From Nymphaea colorata (lineage: Eukaryota > Streptophyta > Magnoliopsida > Nymphaeales > Nymphaeaceae), in the NCBI RefSeq assembly GCF_008831285.2, contig NC_045139.1, positions 30,849,706 to 30,913,705 of the forward strand: 64,000 nt of DNA, given 5' to 3'. Position 1 is the stretch's first letter; every line of letters starts with the position of its first letter. Shown piece by piece: positions 33,982 through 46,299 of this stretch. The notes below the pieces were generated by a model. The model was not told the DNA's origin, made no database searches, and saw only the letters and a program-made list of their open reading frames with translations. Both the position numbers and the translations under genes were made by a program.

Positions 33982-36848
33982 TCTTTCGTGCTTGGCGTGG
34001 CGTGTTAAAGAAACAACGGAGAATGTCCAATTTTTCACATCCAATCCTCAACATGGTTTACTGGAGAGGTGGAGATAAAAATTTAGGGAAGAAAAGGCTC
34101 GTATCTGGCTCCACCAGTATGCCATTACTTAGTTTTGAGTTTCCCCGCGGTGTTGTTAACATAAGGTTTTAAATATTTCTTAATCTAACTATGCCTTAAT
34201 CATTCTTAAGTTTTAAATATTTCTTAAAAGTATTATCTAAATCCTCCTTCCTCCTTATACGACTAATCAATCATATTAAAGACATCCATTTTTTTTTCTA
34301 TTTTTCACAGAATTAATATTTTTTTCACCTTGTGCAAAATCGAGACTACAACAAAGACGATCACACATTTGTATGAGCGCAACGATTTCTATCCATCTTC
34401 CACTCGATGAACATCGGGCACCTATTTGACATAGTGAAGGAAAAGAAGAAAATAGAAACATATAAATGACCGCGAATCCATCAGTTGCGAAAATACATAA
34501 TCTTCCACTCGATGAACATCAGGCACCTATTTGACATAGTGAAGGAAAAGAAGAAAATGGATACATATAAATGACCGCAAATCCATCAATTGCGAAAATA
34601 CATAATCTTCCACTCGGTGAACATCAGACACCTATTTGACATAGTGAAGGAAAAGAAGAAAATGGATACATATAAATGACCGCGAATCCATCAGTTGCGA
34701 AAATACATAATCTTCCACTCGGTGAACATCATACACCTAATTGACATAGTGAAGAAAAAGAAGAAAATGGATACATATAAATGACCGCCAATCTATTAGT
34801 TGCGAAAATACATAAATCTTCCACTGGGTGAACATTAGACACCTATTTGACATAGTGAAGGAAAAGAAGAAAATGGAAACATATAAACGACCGCAATCCA
34901 TCACTTGCGAAAATACGTAATCTTTCACTCGGTGAACATCAGGCACCTATTTGACATAGTGAAGGAAAAGAAGAAAATGGATACATATAAATGACCGCCA
35001 ATCCATCAGTTGTGATGTGTATGTTTGTCCTCTCACATGGACAAACGCCGTCTATATATTTTGTCACTATCCTAAAAGAGAAGACTTTCTTTTGGAGGAG
35101 CCATCTTTCTGCCTCTCATTTTCCAAAAACATTATTTTTGTCAATTTTTATTTTTTATTTTTAAAAACTGGAATACCTTCAAATACAGCTTGAAGTGAAT
35201 TTCTATGAAACAACAGGAACAGAAAATGCTAGCTGTATTGCTTTTATCCAACTCGTTTTGGCCCTTTAGCTTTTTTCCCCTCATATTCCAGTTTTTCAAA
35301 AAAGCCAAAGGGCCAAAACGAGTTGGATAAAAGCAATACAGCTAGCATTTTCCGTTCCTGTGGTTTCATAGAAATTCACTTCAAGCTATATTTGAAGGTA
35401 TTCCAGTTTTTCAAAAAAAAAAATAAAAAATAAAAATTGACAAAAATAATGTTTTTGGAAAATTAGAGGCAGATAGATGGCTCCTCCAAAAGAAAGTCTT
35501 CTCTTTTAGGATAGTGACAAAATATATAGACGGCGTTTGTCCATCTGAGAGGACAAACATACACATCGCAACTGATGGGTTGGAGGTCATTTATATGTAT
35601 TCATTTTCTTTTTTTCCTTCACTATGTCAAATAGGTGCCTGATGTTCATCGAGTGGAAGATTATGTATTTTCGCAACTGATGGATTGACTGTCATTTATA
35701 TGTTTCCATTTTCTGCTTTTCCTTCACTATGTCAAATAGGTGTCTGATGTTCACCGAGTGGAAGATTATGTATTTTCGCAACTGTTTCCATTTTCTTCTT
35801 TTCCTTCACTATGTCAAATAGGTGTCTGATGTTCATCCAGTGGAAGATGGATAGAAATCATTGCGCTCATACAAATGTGTGATCGTCTTTGTTGTAGTCT
35901 CGATTTTGCACAAGGTGAAAAAAATATTAATTCTCTGAAAAATAGAAAAAAGAATGGATGTCTTTAATATGATTGATTAGTCCTATAAGGAGGAAGGAGG
36001 ATTTAGATAATACTTTTAAGACATATTTAAAACTTAAGAATGATTAAGGCATAGTTAGATTAAGAAATATTTAAAACCTTATATTAACAACACCGCGGGG
36101 AAACTCAAAACGGCACACTGGTGGAGCCAGATACGAGCCTTTCCTTCCCTAAATTTTTATCTCCACCTCTCCAGTAAACCATGTTGAGGATTGAATGTGA
36201 AAAATTGGACATTCTCCATGGTTTCTTTAACACGCCACGCCAAGCACGAAAGAAGAAAGAGAGATATATATATATAGAGAGAGTGGCAAACATAAAAAAA
36301 CTTCCCGCTCACCTTTAAAACTAAAGAGAAGCCCAAAAAAACTGATCGAACCACTATCACTGTCTGATTTGGGAAAATGCTCCCCATGAATATGCAAGTT
36401 CAAATTTAGAAAAACAGGGTTTCATTAACAAACTAATACTTTCATTTAAAGAACAATGTATATGTTTCAAAATGCCTGCCAAGACCTTTGCTCTGCTGCT
36501 TTCTATCCCCAAGATCTATCCATGCATGTTTGGCTGCTCGGCTCTAGCAGCAGAGCTTTAAATTTCTGGCTAAAAGTGTTATAGTAATAGATTTAATGCA
36601 AAATTCCATCAATCATAAGTTCTAGTAACGCGCATTCACCATGTGATGCAAAAAGGCTTAACGCACACCCTTTTAATAATACATTTTTTTAAGAAAATGA
36701 AGGAAAAAAAAAAGGTGCATGTCGTGAAGAAGAAATGGGATCCCACACCTTTCCCTTTTTGGAATTCAATAAAAAGTAAAAAAAAATTATTTAAAAAATA
36801 GTAGAATAATAATCCAAGGTAAAGTGCACTTTTCTTTGCCAAGATTAG
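33376..36848. repeat. Giant foldback: 1.9-kb and 1.55-kb inverted arms with a 21-nt loop
   Basis: The left arm 33376-35276 and right arm 35298-36848 are reverse complements over nearly their whole length. Matching checkpoints: outer ends CTAATCTTGGCAAAG against CTTTGCCAAGATTAG; TTTAAAGCTCTGCTGCTAGA (33664) against 36540-36561; GAGCATTTTCCCAAATCAGA against 36362-36381; innermost GGCCCTTTAGCTTTTTT against AAAAAAGCCAAAGGGCC. The arm length difference is mostly three extra 105-bp units on the left. No transposase ORF and no convincing target duplication were seen. It may be a foldback transposon or an inverted duplication; a transcript would fold into very long dsRNA. Confidence 0.9.
34396..35020 (+). 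repeat. Six-unit 105-bp tandem array in the left arm
   Basis: Units start at TCTTCCACTCG-type words at 34396, 34501, 34606, 34711, 34817 and 34921 (periods 104-106). Each contains TTTGACATAGTGAAG and GCGAAAATAC. The right arm carries three corresponding units (about 35583-35855), one shortened. Confidence 0.9.
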
Positions 36849-37539
36849 AGAAAAAAAACAAAATAAAGGACAACAACGGAGCGGAGTATTTCTCCTCCAC
36901 AAACGAACCCCACCTATCGATAGCTGGGCCAAGAATGAAAGAAAGACTAATCCACTACTCCAGAATGAGTTTGTCCATCGTAAATTAATACGGCCCTTCC
37001 CCACCAACTCTTTCGATTCCTTCTTTCTTTATTAGAAAACAATTGCTAATTGACATATAGAACCGAAGAGCTATTCTATAGAAAAAATAATTGTGAGGGC
37101 ATGTATGTTATCAGCAAGTAGGTCTAAAGACCAAAAAGGAGAGAAGGACGTCGTCGGGAATATCGTCAGAAATAGAACCTTCAGGTAAAGGTTCTACTGT
37201 TGCTATTGACAAAAAAATGCATTAAATTGGTGGTGTTGAAAAAAAACACATTTTAATTTTTTTAACGTTTTTTTCACTTTTTTTGCTTTTTTTAATGCCA
37301 AACAATTTTTTTTTTATTTTCTATTTTTTATTTGTTGCAAATCTACTTATCTTGTGATGTTTGTGTTATTAGTTTCTTACTTATTTTATTTTCCCTTCAT
37401 TTTTAGTTTTTTAAATTTTTTTAAAATTTACCCTATTGTTTTCATTTTTTTAAGCCCGAACCTTGTCGTTAAAACTCCGAGACGTTATTTGTGACTATGC
37501 TTTAATCATAACAAATAGATAAGCGTCTTCTTCTTCTTT
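36849..37539. other. Spacer with a low-complexity repeat shared with 55240-55535
   Basis: The stretch 37240-37515 (T-rich, TTTAATGCCAAACA, TTATTTGTTGCAAAT, CTTATCTT.TGATGTTTG) is repeated at 55240-55535 in the same orientation. No gene. Confidence 0.6.
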
Positions 37540-37848
37540 TTATACACTCCGAAGCAGTTAGGCAACTGCACTCAAGCCCATTCGTGTGAAATGGTCTGTC
37601 AAGCTGGGTTTCGTAAGGACAAACCTTTGTCAAATTCCCCCGAGTGTGTTCAAGAAAAGGTAAATCAAAACCCAGTCCGCACCCAGAACAAAGTAATAGG
37701 TTCCATGTTTAACTGCGTTGGGGAATCTGCAGATTTGGATAACAAAGCTTCATTTTGAATTGAGTTATAAAAATTCTAAAATCATTCTCTATATATATAT
37801 TTGTTAAACAGGCTTTATATGTTCATGCTCTCTCTATCTCTCTCTCTC

Positions 37849-37893
<45 letters not shown>

Positions 37894-39028
37894 CCAGACT
37901 TTATATGTCCTATGTGAACCACTAGTCATACCATTTTTTCCTTGTAAAGGTTGGCACAATTAATGGGATGAGAGCTGACACACATGCTGGTCTTCATTTC
38001 AAATTACTGGAGAATCAATTTTCTATGTTGTGAAAAGAGCCACCGATATATAAGAGACAATATACATTCGCTCATATCGTATCATTCCGTATTGGGCATT
38101 TTTCAAATAAGAAAAAGTAATTATTATTTTTCTTATTATTTTTATTGAAATATTGGCCGATATGGGGCTGAATCAACCGATGCGGGCATGGCCTGAATCC
38201 GAGCTACATCAACTAATATTTGAGAAGGCATGAAGTGGCCCCATTCTTGGCCGATACGATGCATTTCTACTGATACAGACCGAAATTCTTACCGAACTTG
38301 TAAGTGCTTCCATTTGCTACGTGCTGGATTTGGGATAGTGCCCGACGTGTTGATACTTCCGACCTAAGAGCTTGCCCAAGGAAAGAATCACGAACATGGA
38401 TCAAGTGGGACACATTATCCCAATTTGTGTTCTATGATTGACAAGGGCCAAACTCTTTGACCGATCTGAAATTGGGTTTGTCAAGAATCAAATTAGGGCT
38501 TGAGTGCCTGAAGGGGTGTAGCGTAGTCAATCAAGCAGATCGGCACGTAGAAAGTGTGCCACATGTTTAATTCCTATGGGCGTTACTTTCTTAAACCGTA
38601 GACACAGTGAGACTGCAACATTCTAGGTGATGAGTGCACCGTATCCCACCTAGACCTCAAACACCATGGGACCCTGGAGGCAAGAGGAATGCCTTTGGGT
38701 TTTTCTAAGAACGGATTTTTAACCTCGTGCTCACCTGAAATTAATACTTTAGCCAAAGTTAGGTCAGATTTAAGATCCTCAGTGAATATAAATCAATGTA
38801 GATCTCAGCTAGCAAACACATCCTTAATGCAGGAATAACATGCAACCAATTATCAATAAGATAAACTCATTTCGGTAACAATATAAGTACTGTGGGAAGC
38901 AAAATTCTAACCATAATTAAGAAAGAATATTGCATAATTGTTCAAAATTGCAAATGCCATGAATAGGATTTGCAGACGGCATCACAAAAGTTGAGGAATT
39001 AATCTATCAGTTCTCCAGATTTCTAAGA
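37540..39028 (+). repeat. Family S, copy S3 (partial)
   Basis: Collinear with S1 11080-12400: GCAACTGCACTCAAGCCCATTCG, the ATTGGCCGATA block, GCACATTATCCCAATTTGTG-like sequence and CAGATCTCAGCTAGCAAAC. It includes minus-strand exon-like blocks, with the third at about 38592-38740 keeping an open frame and 48 extra bases relative to S1. It is cut on the right by an LTR element at 39029. It contains a CT/TG/TA tract at 37825-37891. Confidence 0.8.
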
Positions 39029-39231
39029 TGTTGGCGTTACTTATCTCCATTGATTGAATATCCCTCAATTATAGGAATATATATAACAATTATCTTTAGC
39101 AAGTTGTTACTTGCGAGTTGTATGGGATATGGACGTTTCCTTTTGCTTTCTCCTTTAAATATCTCTTGTATCTACTTGTTAATGGTCAAGTAATTCTCAT
39201 TTCTCTCAAGCATCATCCTTTACCATTAACA
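39029..39231 (+). repeat. 5' LTR of a second, small-LTR Ty1/copia element
   Basis: Starts TGTTGGCGTTACTTATC, ends CCATTAACA, 203 bp, and is followed immediately by the primer-binding site. The left flank interrupts family S at GTTCTCCAGATTTCTAAGA, so this is an insertion. The 3' LTR is not present. Confidence 0.75.
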
Positions 39232-39243
39232 TGGTATCGGAGC
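39232..39243 (+). other. Retrotransposon primer-binding site
   Basis: TGGTATCGGAGC directly after the LTR end; complementary to the 3' end of initiator tRNA-Met with one change from the usual TGGTATCAGAGC. Confidence 0.8.
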
Positions 39244-39378
39244 TTGATGGAACAATCATGGGAGGCGAATGCGATCTGGCAGATGTTGACGGAGAAAATG
39301 ACGGATAGCACAGCCTTCTTCCTCTTCGCATCCTTCTTTTTTCTCCAAACTTTGGCTTGATAGGGTATTAAGGCATCA

Positions 39379-39884
39379 TGGCAGGGAGCTCATCTAACCA
39401 AGAATCTCTTCTTCAAGATGACAGTCCTTTTTATCTTCACCATTTAGACAATCCTTTAGACAATCCTGGTACGTGCTTAGTCTCGACAACTATGAAATTT
39501 GGAGGCGTGCCATGACCATGGCGCTTGAAGCCAAGGCTTCATTGATGGCTCCATCCCAAAACCATCGGCTCCACCCTCTCTTCTTTTATCTTGGCAACAC
39601 TGCTGTTCTGTCCTGGTTACTCAATTCAATCCATAAATCTTTAACACCCACTGTGGTTTATAACAAAATTGCTGCTGATGTATGGGAGGACCTAAAAACC
39701 AGATTTACTCAACGCAATGCACCATGACTATGTCAGATTCAACAACAGATTATTAACTGCAAGCAAGGAACCTCTTCAATCTGTATTTGCTACACCCAAA
39801 TCAAGGGGTTTTGGGATGAGTACGATTCATATGTTACTCTACCAACTTGTGATTGTGGTGCTATGAAGAAAATGCAGGACGGAG
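39379..39884 (+). pseudogene. Ty1/copia gag remnant of the second element
   Basis: Starts MAGSSSNQESLLQDDSPFYL. A short duplication (TTAGACAATCC twice) shifts the frame, then SLDNYEIWRRAMTMALEAKA, VLSWLLNSIHKSLTPTVVYN and VWEDLKTRFTQRNAP follow, ending in a stop at 39727. The pieces QIQQQIINCKQGTSS and KGFWDEYDSYVTLP continue out of frame. At about 39884 the element is cut and joined to R copy D. Protease, integrase and RT are missing. Confidence 0.8.
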
Positions 39885-41192
39885 ACCCTCATAGACATTA
39901 CTGGCATTAACAGAGAAGAAGCCAAGAAAATATACTTTGGCCAATTAATATAAATTCATATTATCGTGTTTTGTGCGTGATCAAATAAGAATATATAATT
40001 GGATCTAATAAGGTGACTTCTCCCTTTCTCAGACGGAGATGTGATGCCTCTTAATTTTTTTTAATAGAAATATGTTATACACACACACTTCTTCATATCG
40101 GGTCGGGTCAGTCTGGGCTAGTTTTTTCAGGTTAGGGCCCGATACTCAGGCTTAATGTCAGTTTTATTTAAAGGATTTTGTTTCCATAACAATAATGTAT
40201 GCATTTTGTGTGTATTTATTGTCATAATCTTGTACATGATTTATAGCTGTGTAGTGTCAGTCCTGCTTTCCATAATTCATGCATGGAGAGTTGTGATTAT
40301 GCGTTGTCTTCTATCCATACTCATCATGCAATATTTTCTTTCCAACCTTTAAGCATTGTGATTTGCTTTGATTGTGGAAAGAAATAACACTTGCCCACAA
40401 TCATAGCAACTCAGGTTGGAAAGAAACTATTGCATGATAAACTTTTAAAAGAAGACAACGCATGATCACAATTCCCATGTTTGAATTATGGTTAGAAGGA
40501 TCTGACACCACAAGCAGCTACAAAATCAGGTACATGGTTGTCGCAATGAATGCTTGCAGAAATTATTATGGAAACAAAATCTTCTAAATAAGGGTGAAGG
40601 AAACTAAAAAGCTTATTGTAAGCGACCCACCTCTTGTATAAAATCTAGGGCAATGAAAGAAGACTCATCATCGTTTTGATGACTGAGTAGATGTAGGACA
40701 ATATCTGAACCACATTAAAATTTCTCTTCTTGAGCATTTTTCATGGTATCGCAGCCAGGTTAAAGCTCTTTCAAGACCTTCTCTTGTTGATTTCTTTCTT
40801 GTTACTTCAAGGGCATCGTCCTGAGCAATGTCATAAGCTAAGTTCTCCTTCCCTTCAAATGTGAATGTTTGTTTCGATCAAGCTCACACATAAGAATTTT
40901 CTGCTTTGGCAAACTCAGATCCTTGGCATCTTAGAAAGCCAGGATGTTCGTGGCTTCTTTTCGCGAGAGGTAAATTCAGGCTCCTCAAAAGAATGAAAAA
41001 TGACCTAGAACAAGAACTCCATGGTAATGTACCCGACTCGAACTCTCTGCATCTTTTATCAAACAATCGCGAACCTTTTCCTTGACAAATTGGTAAGGAA
41101 GGAACAATTAGTCTGAGAATTTTGCACGAAGGCAAACGCAAGACATCAAAATCTTGTGAAGATGGTGCAACAACGAAACGACCAAACAGAAG
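39885..41192 (+). repeat. Family R, copy D (partial)
   Basis: Begins at GACCCTCATAGACATTACTGG (copy B: 30478) and ends at CGACCAAACAGAAGTATC. It carries the clearest leader signals of the family: TATA-like CTTGTATAAAATCTAGGG (about 40635) and primer-site-like TTTTCATGGTATCGCAGCCA (about 40738). The gag-like reading FVSIKLTHKNFLLWQ is shortened. Confidence 0.8.
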
Positions 41193-41520
41193 TATCTGGG
41201 TGATCACCATCAACCCACCATAAAGATGCATGATGATGAACTTACTTTTGCCTTCGTTGATTAATGCAAGCAACGACACCCGTTCCCATATATTAGTCTA
41301 TAACTTTGTCCCTGGGCCATAAATATCGTGAATTATATGGATATGAATATGATCCATGGTTTGTTTGAGATCCAGCCCGTTTTTCTTTGATCTCTTTCTT
41401 TTTCTGTTCTTTTCTTTTTTTGTGGGGACTTGGATGAACGATGGATGTGATCAGATCAGATCAGATCAGATCAATAGTTTGGTGGATCAGCAAGGGCTTC
41501 TGATTTGACTATGTGAATCA
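41193..41520. other. Spacer with (GATCA)5
   Basis: No gene. A perfect GATCA pentanucleotide repeat lies at 41449-41473. Confidence 0.6.
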
Positions 41521-42561
41521 GAAATCTGTTCGGTACCATTTCAGTTTCTATGTGTTCCAAAGTGTATTGAAAAATGGGAAAAAAAGATGGACTACAGAGA
41601 GAAGTGAACCTTAAATGAGAAATATGAGAATCCCTTCTTTGTCTTTTCGGGAATTATGTTATTGAGTGTGCAGATCCGTTTCCTTTACTTCTTACTCATG
41701 TCTGAAAACAAATAAAAGAAAATGCTCCAGCACAACCGGCCATGTCAAAGAACTTTGCTTTATGGATGGCTGGAGCTACTATCAATATATGTTGCCTTAC
41801 GAGTATAGTAGTTTCCGAAATCACCTTCACAAACATGAAGTTGGGATTACTGGTTGGTTTTATCTGCAATGTAAATAAATGTGGCACCCACATTGCCGAA
41901 TGGACAGACTGCGGTTATTGCTCCTGAATAATAGAGCGTTGAGATATAAATCATATAGATCATAGCAATATAAATCAGTCTGTACGATGACCTTCTCGAC
42001 AACTTCTTTCTTTTCCCACCTCTCATAATATATTACTTGTTTATTTAAATGTTGCATTCATCTGATTTTTTTGAGATACATATAAGCATGTAGATATTTT
42101 GCTACATTTATTCTGTACCCATGTGACTTAGTTAAGTTCTCAACGCTCTATTATTCAGGAGCAATAACCGCAGTCTGTCCATTCGGCAATGTGGGTGCCA
42201 CATTTATTTCCACTGCAGATAAAACCAACCAGTAATCTCAACTTCATGTTTGTGAAGGTGATTTCGGAAACTACTATACTCGTGAGGCAACATATATTGA
42301 TAGTAGCTCCAGCCATCCATAAAGCAAAGTTCTTTGACATGGCCGGTTGTGCTGGAGCATTTTCTTTTATTTGTTTTCAGACATGAGTAAGAAGTAAAGG
42401 AAACGGATCTGCACACTCAATAACATAATTTCCGAAAAGACAAAGAAGGGATTCTCATATTTCTCATTTAAGATTCACTTCTCTCTGTAGTCCATCTTTT
42501 TTTCCCAATTTTCAATACATTTTGGAACACATAGAAACTGAAATGGTACAGAACAGATTTT
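41521..42561. repeat. Foldback with two 424-bp arms and a 193-bp spacer
   Basis: The left arm 41521-41944 and right arm 42138-42561 are near-perfect reverse complements and equal in length. Outer ends are GAAATCTGTTC against GAACAGATTT; inner ends are TAGAGCGTTGAGA against TCTCAACGCTCTA. Both arms encode the same short open frame in opposite orientation (SKNFALWMAGATINICCL...), which is a consequence of the symmetry and not evidence for a gene. No target duplication was seen. Confidence 0.92.
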
Positions 42562-44620
42562 TTTTGTCAGTTTAGTAGTTTTTTTATATTAAATATATTT
42601 ATTTCAAATTATGAACAATGAAGATGCTTTCAACTTAAAATGAGTATCATAATGCATTTTATAATGAAGATGGTTTCTATTTATTATAAAACATATTTTT
42701 TATATGATTTTCATACTTTTTACACAAATGTTTTTATATGATTTGTATATTTTTTCCATAAGTTATGCATATGACTTTCATACTTTTTTTATATTAATTG
42801 TGTATATTGAACATTGATTTGTCTATTTTTAAATAATAACATATTTTGATGGAGTAAACTATTGTTTAATGATAATCACTTGTTCAGAATTATTAAATCA
42901 AGTGACCCATATTATTTCTCATTTAAGAAAGACATTATTTAATGGTTTTTTCTAACTTCATTGAGTTAATTAAAAAGCTTTTGCTTTATATTTGTAAAAA
43001 GAGTTTTAATGATGTCAAATATTCATTCTTCTACATCCTCACTAACTCTTTGGGTTAGTCCTCTTAGCTTTATTGCAATAAGTATTTTTTTAGATAAATT
43101 TATATTATTTAATCAAATCATATAATTTATTAAATCAAACAATTTGTTATTTTCCTACTAATTAAAGGAGCCTCTTCACTTTAAAATAAAGATGGAAAGC
43201 TATCTCCTTTGGTCATGTGGAAGCAAAACAAGATTATTTTCAAAATATAAAATAACATGACTCAAACATGAAAATGAAAGATCATCTCCTCTTCTCATGT
43301 TCTGGGTGCACTCGAGCATAACCTCTTGATTCTAAAATAGAGATTGAGGACTATCTCCTTTGGCCATGAGGAGAGTTAGAAGAGATAAAAATAGGAAGAA
43401 GCAAAATAATAACAAGAATGTATTCATGAAAAAAAAGAGCATGATTCAATCATAAAATGAAATATCGTCTAATCTTCTTGTGCTTTCGGTTCACTCGAGC
43501 ATAGCCTCTTGATTCTAAAATAGAGATTGAGAGCTATCTCATATGGCGGAAACGATGAAGAGAAAATAGGAGAAGCATAACATGACTATATTCAAGAAAT
43601 GAGATAACATGATTCAAACATAAAATGAAATCACTTCACCTTCTCATGTGTACTTAAGAATAGCCTCTTGACTCTTAAATATATTTATTTGTGATTAATT
43701 TTTATATTTTTAAAAATGCTCATTTTATTGAAATTTCTTGATAGAAGTCTTTTTTATTATTTTTAATTATATAAATATGAATATGAAAATACTTGCTTTT
43801 TTACACAAAAACGTTTACTTAAATGTAATATGAATTATTAATTAATTAGTTTTATATGATATAATTTAAATACTTTATGTTAAATGGTATATATAGTAAC
43901 TATTTGAATATTATTATATGCAACTTCATAAAAGTCATTACCTCTTAATTAGATTATGCCTCCATATACAATTTATATTCTTATTTTTTTATAACTTTAA
44001 TTAGGTGCTTTTGGCTAGACCTTTCGCGCAACCACTTATAGGTCGCAACTTTAAAAGGTGGGGACACCAACTCAAGCTCTCAGGGTTCAGATTCGGATGT
44101 CAGCACCTGCGTTTCCGATTCAGATATCAACTCATGGTTCAGATTCATATATCAAGCTGTAATTCAGAATTGGATATCAAATCAAGATTCCAATATACTT
44201 GTTAAGATGGTTAAGTATCCGATCGGATATTTATTTAAAACTGAATCCGATTCGATTTTCTTATTTGGATGTTAAACTGCTTACCATATCAGATTTTTTA
44301 AAGGCAGTTTCGACGGATATCCAATTCGAATATGATCCATTGACATCCCTATTTGTCACCATGTGAGGATGGTTGCCTTTATTTTATAGACATATTTTAC
44401 AACAAAACAATGTGGTTGGGTTGCCAAGTTGACGCTCCAGTACTTTGTATGATTATCCATCTAAAGAACTGCTTGATGTAGCAATCACTAAATCTTATCT
44501 ATATCTTATGTGAAGCTTGTCAGTTAATTTGAGGAATGAGGCTGCAATTGGTTTTTTCTTTCTCTTCTCAGCAAGAATAAATGTGGTATCAAACATAATT
44601 GCTTGGCTTGTACAAAAACT
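42562..44620. repeat. AT-rich region with degenerate tandem repeats
   Basis: Units of about 150-180 bp recur with starts near 43168, 43320, 43502 and 43662, marked by CCTCTTGATTCTAAAATAG and GAGCTATCTC. The flanking sequence is AT-rich; 44080-44350 is made of GATTCAGATTCGGAT words. A short ORF at 44005-44205 comes from that word repeat. No gene. Confidence 0.55.
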
Positions 44621-45249
44621 CATTAAGCTGAATGTATGTGAACGAGTCAAAGTTCAAGTTGCTTGGCTTGTACTGAAACTCAATAATTTTAGTGTTTTAA
44701 AATCAATAATTTTAGTGTTTTATATAAGGAAGGGCATGTAGAGTCCTTGTGTTTCTGAGTTCCAGTCAAAATCTGTTTTCTCGTTTGGATTTTATTTTTA
44801 AAGATCATAATTCAAAATCTGATTTAGATTCAGAGCACCTGCGTATCAAATCCGAAGTCTGATCGGTTATCGTATCTTGTTATCCATACTAATCTGGATT
44901 AACTAGACTTGGATTTGGGTTGGTAATAACTAATAACATTCCGGTATGTCTACATCAGGACCATATCACTTCTGGATCACGATGGATGTCATTTTCAAGT
45001 TTGGCAAAAAGTGAAAAAGTATTATTCCCTAGACAACTCAATGCCCAATTTGCTCCAGTCTCCTCCACTCCATTTCCTTTTTCTCTTTTTGGATCTTTAG
45101 CTGTGAAAGCATCCTGCCTAAGGTCTAAATATGCAAAAGAACGAGGATATGGATGTTGAATTAATAGGGTTCCATGCATAATTGCATATGAAGCTTATAA
45201 AAATAAAAATCTTGTAAAAAAGTGACAAATACATCATGATGGGCTCTGA

Positions 45250-45850
45250 AGGGATACTCGAGCTCGACTAGTTAAAGCTCGACTCGTGAATGAGTTCGAG
45301 CTGAGTCATTTGCTTAATGAGTCGAGCTCGAGTTCATGAGCACACTCGTTCAAATAATCGAGTTGAGTTCGAGCTTAACACGTAATTGCCGAGTCGAGCT
45401 CGAGCCTTAATCGGGTTTGTCGTGCCTTAATCAAGTCGATATATTCAAATGAGTTTGTTGAGCCTTAATTTATTCGAGCTCGAGCTCAACACGTAACAAT
45501 GAATATCAATTCTATTCAAACGAGTTTGTCGATCCTTAGTCGAGTTGAGCTCGAACTCAACACGTAACGATGAATATCAATTCTATTCAAACGAGCTTGT
45601 CGAGCCTTCATTGAGTTGAGCTTGAGCTCAACACGTAACTGCCAAGTCGAGCTTGAGCTGCTTTTGTTGAGCTATTCTCGAGCTCAAGCTCTACACGTAA
45701 CTGCCAAGACGAGTTTGAGCTGCTTTTGTTGAGCTATTCTCAAGCTCGAGATCAACATGTAACTGCTGAGTTGAGCTTGAGCTGCTTTCGTCGAGCTATT
45801 CTCGAGCCGAGTCGAGCTCGAGGATTAATTAGCCGAGCTCGCAAGAGTGA
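45250..45850. repeat. GAGCTCGAG-rich minisatellite (second copy)
   Basis: The same word set as at 7190-7690, with extra copies of GAGCTGCTTTTGTTGAGCTATT (written in part). No coding potential. Confidence 0.75.
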
Positions 45851-46250
45851 TGATGTGACATATATATTACTTAAGGTTGCAATAGACTCACACTGAAGAG
45901 ATTGAATCCGTTGAATCGGGTCGGTGGTAAACAAGTTTGATCTGAGGTCGATTCAAGAGTGCCCATTAGTTACTTTTCAAAATGCTTAATTATTATTATT
46001 TTTATTATTCGTATATTTTTCCATTTATTTCCTTTTAACGATGATTTTTTTTTGGGGACCAATTGACAACCGATTCATCTAGGCCAGCAATTCACTCTAT
46101 GGCTGCCCCAATGACGAGTGGCAAAACAGAAAAATCAGTCACATGATTGTCCTTTTAACAAGGTATCATAAATGGCTGCAGTGCATGGGTCACCTGATCA
46201 GTGATCACCTGATCTAGTTATTGAGAAGGATAGAGTTTCACATTCCTTTA

Positions 46251-46254
<4 letters not shown>

Positions 46255-46297
<43 letters not shown>
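46255..46297. repeat. (TA)n microsatellite
   Basis: Located at the position collinear with 9557-9628 in S1, but shorter. Confidence 0.95.

Positions 46298-46299
<2 letters not shown>

Noticed and set aside
34396-35020. CRISPR-like array
   Set aside because: The whole 105-bp unit is repeated without unique spacers, in plant nuclear DNA; it is an ordinary tandem repeat.
41666-42416. Short ORFs repeated on both strands as a possible conserved small protein
   Set aside because: They are the two arms of one inverted repeat, so identical ORFs follow from symmetry and do not show selection.
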